61,874 nucleotides of DNA from CAYNQK01 sp964470375. GTDB lineage: Bacteria > Spirochaetota > Spirochaetia > Treponematales > JBGSOB01. Below are positions 29,865 to 37,291 of the stretch, one piece after another. The notes beneath the pieces are model-generated. The model was not told the origin of the DNA. It saw nothing but the letters and a program-made list of their open reading frames with translations, and did no database searches. The stretch is from contig CAYYCP010000008.1 of the NCBI GenBank assembly GCA_964470375.1, positions 1-61,874 on the forward strand, in the 5' to 3' direction. Position 1 is the first letter of the stretch, and every line of letters starts with the position of its first letter. Both the position numbers and the translations under genes were made by a program.

Positions 29865-30050
29865 GATTGCCTCCGCGAATAATGTAGCCAATCCTCAGGC
29901 GGCCATTCAAATGGAGGCAGGGTGAACCCGGATGAAGACGGCGAAGAGGCCAAGGGAGGAGGGCCTAGGTAAGGAAAGCCCCGCGCGCCCGGCAGGCCGC
30001 CGGCGGACTCGACGCTTGCCGGCAGTTTCTTGGCGTGCGAGCTTCTTTTT

Positions 30051-31094
30051 CTAGCCTCCGGCCGGGGCGGCGGTGGATTCGCGCACTTGGAGGGAGCCGT
30101 AGAGCGAGCGCTTGGTGATGACGTGCTCGTGGCGCTGGTCGGCTATAAGGGCCAGGAGGAAGCGGACCGCCTCCTGGCCCAGCTGGGCGCGGGGCACCCG
30201 GTAGGTGGTCAGGGCCGGGGAGAAGATGCGGGCGGCGTCTATGTCGTCGAAGCCGGTCACAGAGACGTCCTGGGGCACGCGCAGGCCGTGCTCGGTCCTG
30301 AGGATGTTGATGACCGCCAGGGCTATCTCGTCGTTGCCACATACGAATGCCGTGGGGAATCGCTTCATGGCCTTGAGTCCGGCTCGGATCTCCTCCTGGT
30401 TCTTGCCCAGGGATTCCAGGGGCCAGGGCTCCAGGATGGACAGGGATCGCTCGGTCGGCAGCTTGGCGTAGATCATGGCCTTCATGAAGCCTTCGTAGCG
30501 CTCGAAGAAGGAGGCCGACTTCTCTATCGGCGCGATGTAGCCTATCTGGCGGTGGCCCAGGTCTATGAGGTGGCGGGTGACCGAGAAGGCCCCCTCCTCG
30601 TTGGCCGTGACCACGGTGTTGACGGGGATGTCGTCGTAGAAGTTGTCAACGGCGATGACCGGTATGCGGCGCTCGAAGATGACCGAGAGGTAGTCGTGGG
30701 GGATGACGCCCACCGTCAGGATGCCGTTGAAGTCGAATTCGCGCAGGGCTTCCGGTAGGGTCCGGGAGGCGATCATCTGCTCGGTCAGGCCGGCCAGCAT
30801 GGTGAAGTGTCCCGTGACCTGGGCCTGCTTCTGGATGCCCATGTAGACGTCGGCGTAGAAATAGCGATCCTGGACGTTGAACTCCGGGGTCAGGATGAGG
30901 AGCTTGCGGGCGTCCGAGGCCTTGCCGTCCAGGTGGCCGCGGTAGCCTAAGCGGGCGGCCACCTCGAAGACTCGCTCGCGCAGTTCTTGGCTGACCCCGG
31001 GTTTGTTACCCAGGGCTAAGGAGACCGCGTTCTTGGAAATGCCCAGCTCAGCGGCGATGTCCTTCATCGAAATCTTCGGTCTGCGCATGCCCAT
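30051..31094 (-). CDS. LacI-family transcriptional regulator
   Basis: A 347-aa repressor. The N-terminal helix-turn-helix KISMKDIAAELGISKNAVSL and hinge region (about 5-60) are followed by a periplasmic-binding-protein-like effector domain (LILTPEF... to C-terminus, including GYIAPIEKSASFFERYEGF and VTGFDDIDAARIFSPALTTY). It begins 33 bp after the GH5 stop, so it is probably the last gene of the mannoside operon and may also have its own promoter. The likely effector is an oligosaccharide or sugar phosphate of the mannan pathway (inference from context). An alternative ATG lies two codons downstream. A LacI-type AAGCGCTT palindrome lies 43 bp upstream. Confidence 0.93.
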   Translation of the reverse strand: MGMRRPKISMKDIAAELGISKNAVSLALGNKPGVSQELRERVFEVAARLGYRGHLDGKASDARKLLILTPEFNVQDRYFYADVYMGIQKQAQVTGHFTMLAGLTEQMIASRTLPEALREFDFNGILTVGVIPHDYLSVIFERRIPVIAVDNFYDDIPVNTVVTANEEGAFSVTRHLIDLGHRQIGYIAPIEKSASFFERYEGFMKAMIYAKLPTERSLSILEPWPLESLGKNQEEIRAGLKAMKRFPTAFVCGNDEIALAVINILRTEHGLRVPQDVSVTGFDDIDAARIFSPALTTYRVPRAQLGQEAVRFLLALIADQRHEHVITKRSLYGSLQVRESTAAPAGG

Positions 31095-31127
31095 GTCCCC
31101 CGATGTACCTTAGACTCTTGCAGGATG

Positions 31128-32141
31128 TCAAGTGTCAAGCGCTTTTTTCGCCCGGCCGGAGGCGTAAAGCTCAAGCATGCGCCTGTCCACCATGTAGCCC
31201 CGGTACAGCTCGTAGCGCCCGCCCGGTCTGCCGTGGCCTATGATCCCGAAAGAGCCTTCGAACTCCCAGAGGCTGTATCCCCAGCCGAATTCCGCGTAGA
31301 TCGACATGAGATCCTCGAGCCAGCGCAGGGCCGGGGCTTGGCTGACGGTGCGGTAGCATCCGAACTCGCCGATGTGGACCTCGACCCCCATGGCCTCCAC
31401 CGCGCGCCAGGGGCCGTAGTATTCCTTGATGGCGTGTCGGTCCCAGGTTCTGCCTTCCCACTCCGTGCCGGGATAGACGGGGCGTGGCAGGCCCCGGACA
31501 GCCGCGCACCAGGAAGCCTGGTAGTGGGTCAGCGCCATGGGCTGGTAACCGCGCCCGGAATGAACGGCTCCCGAATCGGCCAGCTCGGGCATGGCCATGT
31601 TCCCGCCCCCCAGGCCGTCTATGACGATGGGGCGCTCCGGATCCTGGGCGCGGATGGCGGCCATGGCCGCGCGCATCAACTCCTCGTGGCCCCGGCGGCT
31701 CATGCCCAGCTGTCCCGGGGCGGGCGGTTCGTTCAGCAGATCGAAGGAGAGCCGTTCCGGGGCCACGCCCCTCCAACGCCGGGCGAAGGCCGCCCATATC
31801 CCCAGGAAACCCTCCTGGGCGGGGCTGTCAGTCCATAGATTATGCGGCTCTATCTCGGGGCGGTTGATGCAATAGCCCGGGGCCCGATGGGCGTTGAGGC
31901 ACATATGCAGGCCGCGCTCCGAGCAGGCTTCCAGGTATCGGTCCAGGTAGGCCAGGATTCCCTCGTCCATGCTGAGGTAGTCCTGGCCGCGGGTCCAGAA
32001 TCGGTAGTCCGTGGGGATGCGGACGAAGTCGAAGCCCTCGGCGGCCAGGAAGTCCAGGGCCTTCAAGTCGGGCTCGCGCGGCTTACCTGCCTGGGCCTCG
32101 AAGGAGTACATCCATTGGAAATTGAAGCCGTAGCGCGGCAT
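31128..32141 (-). CDS. Intracellular GH5 glycoside hydrolase (predicted beta-mannan/glucan oligosaccharide hydrolase)
   Basis: A 337-aa TIM-barrel hydrolase of family GH5. Catalytic residues are visible: acid/base Glu138 in LNEPP and nucleophile Glu259 in VHIGEFG. Other family marks are FVRIPTDYRFW near residue 40 and LHMCLNAHRAPGY near residue 78. There is no signal peptide, so it acts in the cytoplasm on imported oligosaccharides. It lies five bases downstream of the GH130 phosphorylase gene, inside the mannoside catabolic operon. The substrate (beta-mannoside or beta-glucoside) is inferred from neighbours and not from subsite residues. Confidence 0.92.
   Translation of the reverse strand: MPRYGFNFQWMYSFEAQAGKPREPDLKALDFLAAEGFDFVRIPTDYRFWTRGQDYLSMDEGILAYLDRYLEACSERGLHMCLNAHRAPGYCINRPEIEPHNLWTDSPAQEGFLGIWAAFARRWRGVAPERLSFDLLNEPPAPGQLGMSRRGHEELMRAAMAAIRAQDPERPIVIDGLGGGNMAMPELADSGAVHSGRGYQPMALTHYQASWCAAVRGLPRPVYPGTEWEGRTWDRHAIKEYYGPWRAVEAMGVEVHIGEFGCYRTVSQAPALRWLEDLMSIYAEFGWGYSLWEFEGSFGIIGHGRPGGRYELYRGYMVDRRMLELYASGRAKKALDT
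31137..31144. promoter_or_regulatory. Candidate LacI-family operator (AAGCGCTT) upstream of lacI
   Basis: An 8-bp perfect palindrome with the central CG typical of LacI-family operators. It overlaps the last codons of the GH5 gene and lies 43 bp upstream of the LacI start. Two TTGACA hexamers overlap it on the minus strand, so it could be an autoregulatory site. An 8-bp match can occur by chance. Confidence 0.4.
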
Positions 32142-32146
32142 GGAGC

Positions 32147-33331
32147 TTAGTCCTTTCCCAGGAAGGTGGCATTGCGCCGGATGAGCTCCAGGCGGGCCTC
32201 CACGCTGGCGCGCGACCGGAGCCCGTCGGGAGGCGTGTTCAGGACATAGTCCAGCATGCGCTCCTCGCTGGTCTCGGCCACATGGAGGCGGGTGTCGCTG
32301 GAGGCGTAGTAGATAAGGATTCGCCCGTCCTCGTCCTTGACGGCTCCGTTGCTGAAGACCACGTTGGAGACGTCGCCCACGCGCTCACCGCCCCGGGGCG
32401 CTATGAGATAGCCGGCCGGCCGGGCTATCACCCTGGCAGGATCGGCCAAGTCGCAGAGGAATGCATAGATGACGTAGCGCAGGCCGGCCGCCGTGGCGCG
32501 CACCCCATGGGCGATGTGGAGCCAGCCCTTGCGCGTCCTGATGGGCGGGGCTCCGGCCCCGTTCTTTGTCTCCTTCACTGTATGGTAGACCTTGGGATCG
32601 AGGATCCTCTCCTCGCGCAGCTCGGCCCCCTCCATGGAGTCTGTGAAACCCACGCAGATGCCGCCGCCGCTTCCGGTCTCGATGAAGCCGTCCTGGGGCC
32701 TGGTGTACAGAAGGTAGCGCCCGCCCACGAATTCCGGGTGGAGGGCCACGTTGCGCTGCTGGGGGCTAGGCGTGCGCAGGTCCGGAAGGCGCTCCCAGCT
32801 CCGTAGGTCTCTGGTGCGCACAATGCCGGCCGAGGCCTTCGCCGAGGAAGTGTCCCCGGCCGGGGCGGCCGGGTCCTTGCGCTCGGCGCAGAAGATGCCG
32901 TAGATCCAGCCGTCCTTGTGGGCGGTCAGGCGCATATCGTAGACATTGGTTTCCGGGTCGTCGACGTCGTCAAGGAGGAGGGGCTCGGGTTCGAAACGGA
33001 AGCCTTCAGTGCCGTTCGGGCTGGAAGCCAGGGCGAAGAAGCTCTTGCGGTCCCAGCCCTCCACCCGCGCCGCTAGCCAGTAGCGCCCGCCATACTTGAT
33101 GGCCCCGGCGTTGAAGACCGCGTTGACGCCCTGGCGCTCCATGAAGAAGGGGTTCCTGGCGGGGTCGAAGTCGTAACGCCACTCCAGGGGTGCGTGGTCG
33201 GCGGTCAGGACAGGATGGACATAGCGGGTGAAGATGCCATTACCGGGAAGGACTGGGCGGTTGGGCCTGGCCAGGAGCTCGGCCTGGGCCGAGACCAGGG
33301 CGTCGCGGCGGGCATCGAATTCGGACTTCAT
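32147..33331 (-). CDS. GH130 phosphorylase, predicted 4-O-beta-D-mannosyl-D-glucose phosphorylase
   Basis: A 394-aa phosphorylase that would convert mannosyl-glucose plus phosphate to mannose-1-phosphate and glucose. GH130 motifs include NVYDMRLTAHKDGWIYGIF, PQQRNVALHPEFVGGRYLLY and GAGAPPIRTRKGWLHIAHG. The C-terminal RMLDYVLNTPPDGLRS with VEARLELIRRN is characteristic of the mannosylglucose phosphorylase subgroup (GH130_1). The ATG overlaps the TGA of the epimerase gene (ATGA), so the two are coupled and work in sequence. A much longer in-frame upstream extension is the epimerase gene read in another frame and was discarded. Confidence 0.92.
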   Translation of the reverse strand: MKSEFDARRDALVSAQAELLARPNRPVLPGNGIFTRYVHPVLTADHAPLEWRYDFDPARNPFFMERQGVNAVFNAGAIKYGGRYWLAARVEGWDRKSFFALASSPNGTEGFRFEPEPLLLDDVDDPETNVYDMRLTAHKDGWIYGIFCAERKDPAAPAGDTSSAKASAGIVRTRDLRSWERLPDLRTPSPQQRNVALHPEFVGGRYLLYTRPQDGFIETGSGGGICVGFTDSMEGAELREERILDPKVYHTVKETKNGAGAPPIRTRKGWLHIAHGVRATAAGLRYVIYAFLCDLADPARVIARPAGYLIAPRGGERVGDVSNVVFSNGAVKDEDGRILIYYASSDTRLHVAETSEERMLDYVLNTPPDGLRSRASVEARLELIRRNATFLGKD

Positions 33332-34551
33332 TCTCCCATCCTCCCGGCCCGCTCGGCCCTGGCCAGGACTTCCAGGCAGGCACGGCCGTTGTGGTAGCAG
33401 GACTTCCACGGGCCTCCCTTCTCCCGCGCGAGGTCGGGCCGGCCCTGTGCGTCCACCGCCCAGAACCACTCCCCGTCCCGGCGGTCCACCACGTGCCTTT
33501 CGATGAAGGCCCACTCGCGTTCGGCGGCCTCGAGGAATTCCTCGCGGCCGGTCAGCTCGTAGGCGTTGACGAAGCCCACCACGGTCTCGGCCTGGACCCA
33601 CCATATCCGTTCGCCGGCGCCGCCCTCCTCGTTGGGCATGGACCCTCCCTCTGCCAGGAAGACCTCCAGGGCGGCCTGGGCCGAGCCCAGGACCCTGCGC
33701 CGTATCGGCTCGGGCCACTTCGCCCCCCAGGCCGCCTCGGCCGCCTCGGCCAGGAGCCAGGACGCCTCTATATCGTGGCCGAATGAATGCTGATCCGTGA
33801 GGGGCTTCCAGTCCGCGTCGAAGTACATGGACATGTGTTGGTCGGAGCTGAAGACCCTCTCCGCGAATACAAGGGCCAGTGAACGCAGGGCCTCCTGCAC
33901 CAGGGCCTGGCCGGAGGCGGCCAGGAGGGCGCTCAGGGCCTCCAGAACATGGAGGTTGGTGTTCATGCTCTTCACGCAGGGAATGTCCGCGTCGCTGAGG
34001 GCGTTCACCACGGGTTTCCTCATCTCGGGGTCGGTGGCCTCGGCGTAGCCGCCCGCCGCGCGATCCCGGGCCGAGCCCTCCAGGAGGCTGAATGTCCTCA
34101 GGGCCAGGTCGAGCGAGGATTCGTCCCCGGTGGCCATGTAGTGCTGGGCCAGGGCGTAGATGGCGAAGGCCTGGCCATAGACGATCTTCTCCCCGGCTTC
34201 GGCCGCGCCGTCGGCGCCGGCGGACCAATGGAAGCCGCCTCGCGGATCGGCCAGGGGCCCGCACAGGAAGTCCCGGGAGGCCCGGGCGGCCTCCAGGTAC
34301 TCGGGGCGACGGTAGCGGGCGTAAGCCGCCGAATAGGCCCACAGGAAGCGGGCGTGCATCACCAAGCCCTTGGGCGCTCCCGGCCGGATGGAGCGATCCC
34401 TGCCTATCCAACCCTGGAAGCCGCCCCCCTCTTGGTCGATGAAGGGCAGCCAGAAGGGAAGGATGTCCTGGAGGAGCTCCCTCTCCATTGAGGCGGCTAG
34501 GGCCTTCAGGCGACGGAGCCCCTCCTGACTCAAGGGCAGAGGATCGGCCAC
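33328..34551 (-). CDS. Cellobiose 2-epimerase (AGE superfamily)
   Basis: A 407-aa (alpha/alpha)6-barrel epimerase acting on reducing-end glucose or mannose of beta-1,4 disaccharides; in mannan pathways it converts mannobiose to mannosyl-glucose. Catalytic histidines match the family: His201 in SMNTNLHVLEA, His259 in SFGHDIEASWLL and His387 in WKSCYHNGRACLEV. Arg68 in HARFLWAYS and IWWVQAETVVGF are also typical. The start is GTG, three bases after the upstream GH130 stop, with GAGGGG ahead; the stop overlaps the next GH130 start. Its place between two GH130 genes is the known mannobiose pathway arrangement. Confidence 0.94.
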   Translation of the reverse strand: MADPLPLSQEGLRRLKALAASMERELLQDILPFWLPFIDQEGGGFQGWIGRDRSIRPGAPKGLVMHARFLWAYSAAYARYRRPEYLEAARASRDFLCGPLADPRGGFHWSAGADGAAEAGEKIVYGQAFAIYALAQHYMATGDESSLDLALRTFSLLEGSARDRAAGGYAEATDPEMRKPVVNALSDADIPCVKSMNTNLHVLEALSALLAASGQALVQEALRSLALVFAERVFSSDQHMSMYFDADWKPLTDQHSFGHDIEASWLLAEAAEAAWGAKWPEPIRRRVLGSAQAALEVFLAEGGSMPNEEGGAGERIWWVQAETVVGFVNAYELTGREEFLEAAEREWAFIERHVVDRRDGEWFWAVDAQGRPDLAREKGGPWKSCYHNGRACLEVLARAERAGRMGE

Positions 34552-34554
34552 GGC

Positions 34555-35571
34555 CTAACGCCCCTCGTCCCCGTCGCCCTGGACCAGCTCCGAGTTGGCC
34601 TTGATATAGGCCACCAGCTCGTCTACGCGGCAATAAGCCAGGGCCACGTGGGTGTCCGCGGCCCCGTAGTACACGGCGATGCGGCCGCTGGCGGAATCGT
34701 GGAGGGTGGCGCAGGGGAAGCAGACGTTGGGCACGAAGCCGGTCGTCTCGTAGGGCTCCTCCGGGGTCAGGAGCCAGTCGCGGCAGCGGTAGAGGACCCT
34801 AGAGGGCTGCTCCAGGTCCAGGATGGCCGCGCTGAAGGAATAGACGAAGCCGTTGCAGGTGCCGGTGACCCCGTGGTAGAAGAGGAGCCAACCCTCGTTC
34901 GTCTCTATGGGGACAGCCCCGGCGCCTATCTTGACACCCTGCCACCAGCCGGAGCCGCCCCGGCTCATCACCTTGCGGTGGCGGCCCCAGTAGACCAGGT
35001 CCGGGCTCTCGCTCAGGAAGACGTCCCCGAAGGGGGTGTGACCCGAGTCGCTCGGGCGGGATAGGAGGAGGTACTTCCCGCCCACCCTGCGCGGAAAGAG
35101 GACCCCATTGCGGTTGAAGGGTATGGTGGGATTCTCCATGCGCGTGAAGGTCGTGAAGTCCTGGGTCCGGCCCAGGTGGAGGGAGGCCCCCGAGAAGTCC
35201 CCGCACCACACCACGTAGTAGCTGCCCTCGATGGGGATGACGCGCGGGTCGTAGGCGTAATTGGGTTGGTAGTCCCGGCCGGTCTCGTCTTTCCAGCGGA
35301 TCTCCTCGTCCTGAATTTCCCAGGTCAGGCCGTCAGGGCTGAAGCCCGCGTGGATCATGGCTTTGCCGTCCTTGTGGTCGGCGCGGAAAACACCCGCGAA
35401 GCCGCCCTTCCAGGGGACTACGGCGCTGTTGAAGACTCTGCCGATGCGGGATGTCGCGTTCCGCCCCAGGATGGGATTCCCCTTATGGCGCCAGATGGGA
35501 CCGCGATGACCCTGGGGTTTTTCCTGCCAAGGCATGTTAGGCAGAGGCTCAGAAATGATGGTGATAGGCAT
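34555..35571 (-). CDS. GH130 mannoside phosphorylase, predicted manno-oligosaccharide type
   Basis: A 338-aa GH130 enzyme of the shorter subgroup (GH130_2), which phosphorolyses beta-1,4-mannosides such as manno-oligosaccharides or mannosyl-GlcNAc. Marks are YDPRVIPIEGSYYVVWCGDF, PFNRNGVLFPRRVGGKYLLL, SRPSDSGHTPFGDVFLSESP, KIGAGAVPIETNEGWLLFYH and VPNVCFPCATLHD. The ATG at 35571 follows GACGAGGGAGCCT; an in-frame extension up to 35868 crosses the promoter and does not look coding, so it was rejected. It is the first gene of the minus-strand catabolic operon. Exact acceptor specificity cannot be read from sequence by eye. Confidence 0.92.
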   Translation of the reverse strand: MPITIISEPLPNMPWQEKPQGHRGPIWRHKGNPILGRNATSRIGRVFNSAVVPWKGGFAGVFRADHKDGKAMIHAGFSPDGLTWEIQDEEIRWKDETGRDYQPNYAYDPRVIPIEGSYYVVWCGDFSGASLHLGRTQDFTTFTRMENPTIPFNRNGVLFPRRVGGKYLLLSRPSDSGHTPFGDVFLSESPDLVYWGRHRKVMSRGGSGWWQGVKIGAGAVPIETNEGWLLFYHGVTGTCNGFVYSFSAAILDLEQPSRVLYRCRDWLLTPEEPYETTGFVPNVCFPCATLHDSASGRIAVYYGAADTHVALAYCRVDELVAYIKANSELVQGDGDEGR

Positions 35572-35620
35572 AGGCTCCCTCGTCCATAGACCCGCTGGGG
35601 TCGGTTGATGGGATGAGTGT

Positions 35621-35662
35621 AGTATGCTTTTCCTATTTTGTATAGTAACTTTATGTAAAGTT
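35621..35662 (-). promoter_or_regulatory. Promoter/operator of the mannoside catabolic operon (site A)
   Basis: A perfect palindrome AACTTTATGTAAAGTT at 35647-35662 (7-bp arms, 2-bp centre). On the minus strand a CATACT box (35626-35621) lies about 29 bp past its centre, placing the palindrome near -41 of a start site about 50 bp upstream of the GH130 ATG. No good -35 box is seen, as expected for an activator-dependent promoter. An overlapping TATACA box would instead make it a repressor site. Confidence 0.55.
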
Positions 35663-35739
35663 CTATTGATCCTCTTTCCTTCAATATTAGCAGATACGGA
35701 TTGACAATTCCGTAAGGACCGATACACGCTTCGCCCTGT

Positions 35740-36210
35740 ATGGGAAAACGCCCGATGACAACAGTCGGTCTTCTTATCGTCCTCTCGATGCTCTCCTCTT
35801 GTGCTCGGAGTCCCCTTGTCCTCAGCGGGCGTTATCAGGTTGAAAACGCATTCAGCACCCATAAACAATGGATGGAATTCGAAGGTTCAAGGGTCTGGCA
35901 GCTGGGCGGCGGCCCCGATGATGGCCAATATTCCTTTTCAATACAGAGAAATATTATTACGTTCTCTCAGCTCGCGGGATTCGAGGCTGTGCGCTGCCGA
36001 ATACGCGTGGACGGGGACGGGAGCATCCTCCTCTACCTCCTCACCGATTCGGGGGGCGGGGCGGACATCCTGGATTCCCTTGTAGGGGCTTCTGACGATG
36101 ATCCGGGCTCCGGTGAGATTCCCGAAATCGTGCAGGCATTCAATCGGAGTCTGCGAGGAAAAATGACATCGGTTTTCAAAGAAAGCCCCTTTATGAGGCT
36201 CTCGCGCTAG
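35740..36210 (+). CDS. Small predicted lipoprotein of unknown function
   Basis: A 156-aa protein with signal and lipobox LSMLSSC near residue 22, so probably a membrane-anchored lipoprotein. The mature part (about 130 aa) has beta-strand character (GRYQVENAFSTHKQWMEFEG, QYSFSIQRNIITFSQ) and resembles small lipocalin-like or DUF lipoproteins, but no family is recognised. The start is ambiguous: ATG at 35740 lacks a Shine-Dalgarno and ATG at 35755 is an alternative. It is divergent from the mannoside operon and shares its regulatory gap, so it may belong to the same regulon. Confidence 0.6.
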   Translation: MGKRPMTTVGLLIVLSMLSSCARSPLVLSGRYQVENAFSTHKQWMEFEGSRVWQLGGGPDDGQYSFSIQRNIITFSQLAGFEAVRCRIRVDGDGSILLYLLTDSGGGADILDSLVGASDDDPGSGEIPEIVQAFNRSLRGKMTSVFKESPFMRLSR

Positions 36211-36230
36211 GCTTTTTCTATATAGAGTCG

Positions 36231-36296
36231 TACTTTACAAAATATACAATACAACTTGAAGAAAAGTTATCCAAAAATTGAAATCCATGGTATACT
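36231..36296 (+). promoter_or_regulatory. Promoter with palindrome site B, upstream of the carbohydrate-binding lipoprotein
   Basis: Palindrome AACTTGAAGAAAAGTT at 36253-36268 with 5-bp arms, and a half-site-like ACTTTACA at 36232-36239 centred about 22 bp upstream. A TATACT -10 box lies at 36291-36296, about 30 bp past the palindrome centre, the same geometry as site A. There is no strong -35. The ATG is 66 bp after the -10 box. Confidence 0.55.
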
Positions 36297-36362
36297 CACT
36301 TTCCAATACACGCCGACTTGTAGAAGTTCGGTCTATCACCGCATTCAGAATGGAGGATTTCC

Positions 36363-37019
36363 ATGAAGAAGATCATGGCAGCCCTGTTGGCTCTCCTGAC
36401 CTGCCTCGCCATCGTCGCTTGCACCTCTACCCCCAAGGCGAGTGAGCCCGCCGCTGAGCCCGCCAAGGTCGAACCGGCCAAGGCCGAGCCGGCCGCAGCT
36501 GAGAACGAGCTTCTCTTCGAATCCTTCGAGGAGGATCTGCTCTGGAGCGCTGTCGGCACATCCTGGAACGACGGCGATGCTTCCATCGGCGCCTATAAGT
36601 CCGAAGAACATGCCACTGATGGAGACTACAGCCTCGAGTGCGTATTCAAGTACACCGGCAAGAATCAGGCTCGCTTCATCATCGACAAGCCCGACCTGAT
36701 GGACTTCTCCCCCTACGCCGCCATCACCCTGGATATCTTCAACGCCACAGACCAAACCCTGCCCTTCAATATCTGCATCTGCACCGGAGACGCCTGGGTC
36801 TGGCAGGAGACGGCCGGCGTTGATCTAGCTCCCGGGGCCAATAACGGCCTAGTCTTCCCCATCAATAAGAACATCAAGAGCGCCGCCTCCAATTGGGCCT
36901 ATGCCGATCCCGGGATGACCGAGCTCAATAAGGTCATGCGGGTCGCCCTCAGTGTCAACATTATGGGGATCGATGTCAGCGGCAAGGTGTACGCCGACAA
37001 TATCCGTTTAGTGAAGTAG
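36363..37019 (+). CDS. Predicted carbohydrate-binding lipoprotein (jelly-roll CBM-like)
   Basis: A 218-aa lipoprotein: signal MKKIMAALLALLTCLAIVAC with lipobox AIVAC, then an Ala/Glu/Pro-Lys linker (about 22-46), then a beta-sandwich-like domain (about 48-218). Typical jelly-roll CBM features are FESFEEDLLWSAVG at the start, DGDYSLECVFKYTG, PYAAITLDIFNATDQ and VYADNIRLVK at the end. GGAGG precedes the ATG. It stands alone between a palindrome-bearing promoter and a terminator, beside the mannan transport operon, so a surface sugar-binding role is inferred. Ligand unknown. Confidence 0.75.
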   Translation: MKKIMAALLALLTCLAIVACTSTPKASEPAAEPAKVEPAKAEPAAAENELLFESFEEDLLWSAVGTSWNDGDASIGAYKSEEHATDGDYSLECVFKYTGKNQARFIIDKPDLMDFSPYAAITLDIFNATDQTLPFNICICTGDAWVWQETAGVDLAPGANNGLVFPINKNIKSAASNWAYADPGMTELNKVMRVALSVNIMGIDVSGKVYADNIRLVK

Positions 37020-37078
37020 GCCTTCGGTCACCCTACGGGCTCGGCTTCCCTGCCCGTGATTTGGCCAGGCTATCCTCC

Positions 37079-37123
37079 GGCGATGGCTCCTCGTCTCCTG
37101 GGGGGAGTCATCGCCTTATTTTC
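37079..37123 (+). terminator. Rho-independent terminator after the CBM-like lipoprotein gene
   Basis: Stem GGCGATGGCTCC pairing with GGGAGTCATCGCC (about 12 bp with one wobble), followed by TTATTTTC. It lies 60 bp after the stop and separates this lipoprotein from the transport operon. Confidence 0.75.
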
Positions 37124-37168
37124 ATCGAATTGGATCTTTGTCTTTTCATCATATAGATTTAAAATATT

Positions 37169-37233
37169 AACTTGATATAAAGTGAATTTGAATAGAAAAA
37201 TCCTTTACATAAAATCCATCATCAATCTATAAT
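37169..37233 (+). promoter_or_regulatory. Promoter of the sugar transport operon with palindrome site C
   Basis: A consensus-like promoter: TTTACA (37204-37209), 18 bp, TATAAT (37228-37233). Upstream lies AACTTGATATAAAGTG (37169-37184), centred about 63 bp before the expected start. A second related element, CCTTTACATAAAAT (37202-37215), overlaps the -35, with centres about 32 bp apart. The upstream copy fits an activator position and the -35 copy a repressor position. Confidence 0.6.
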
Positions 37234-37291
37234 TGGTGAGGGCGATGAACACATCCAGGTGTTCGAATTTTGGGGCAAGGGGTCGGGTTGC

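Noticed and set aside
32147..34633. An 828-codon minus-strand frame covering the epimerase and a GH130
   Set aside because: Only the last 394 codons match GH130; the first half is the epimerase gene read out of frame. The real start is the ATG at 33331.
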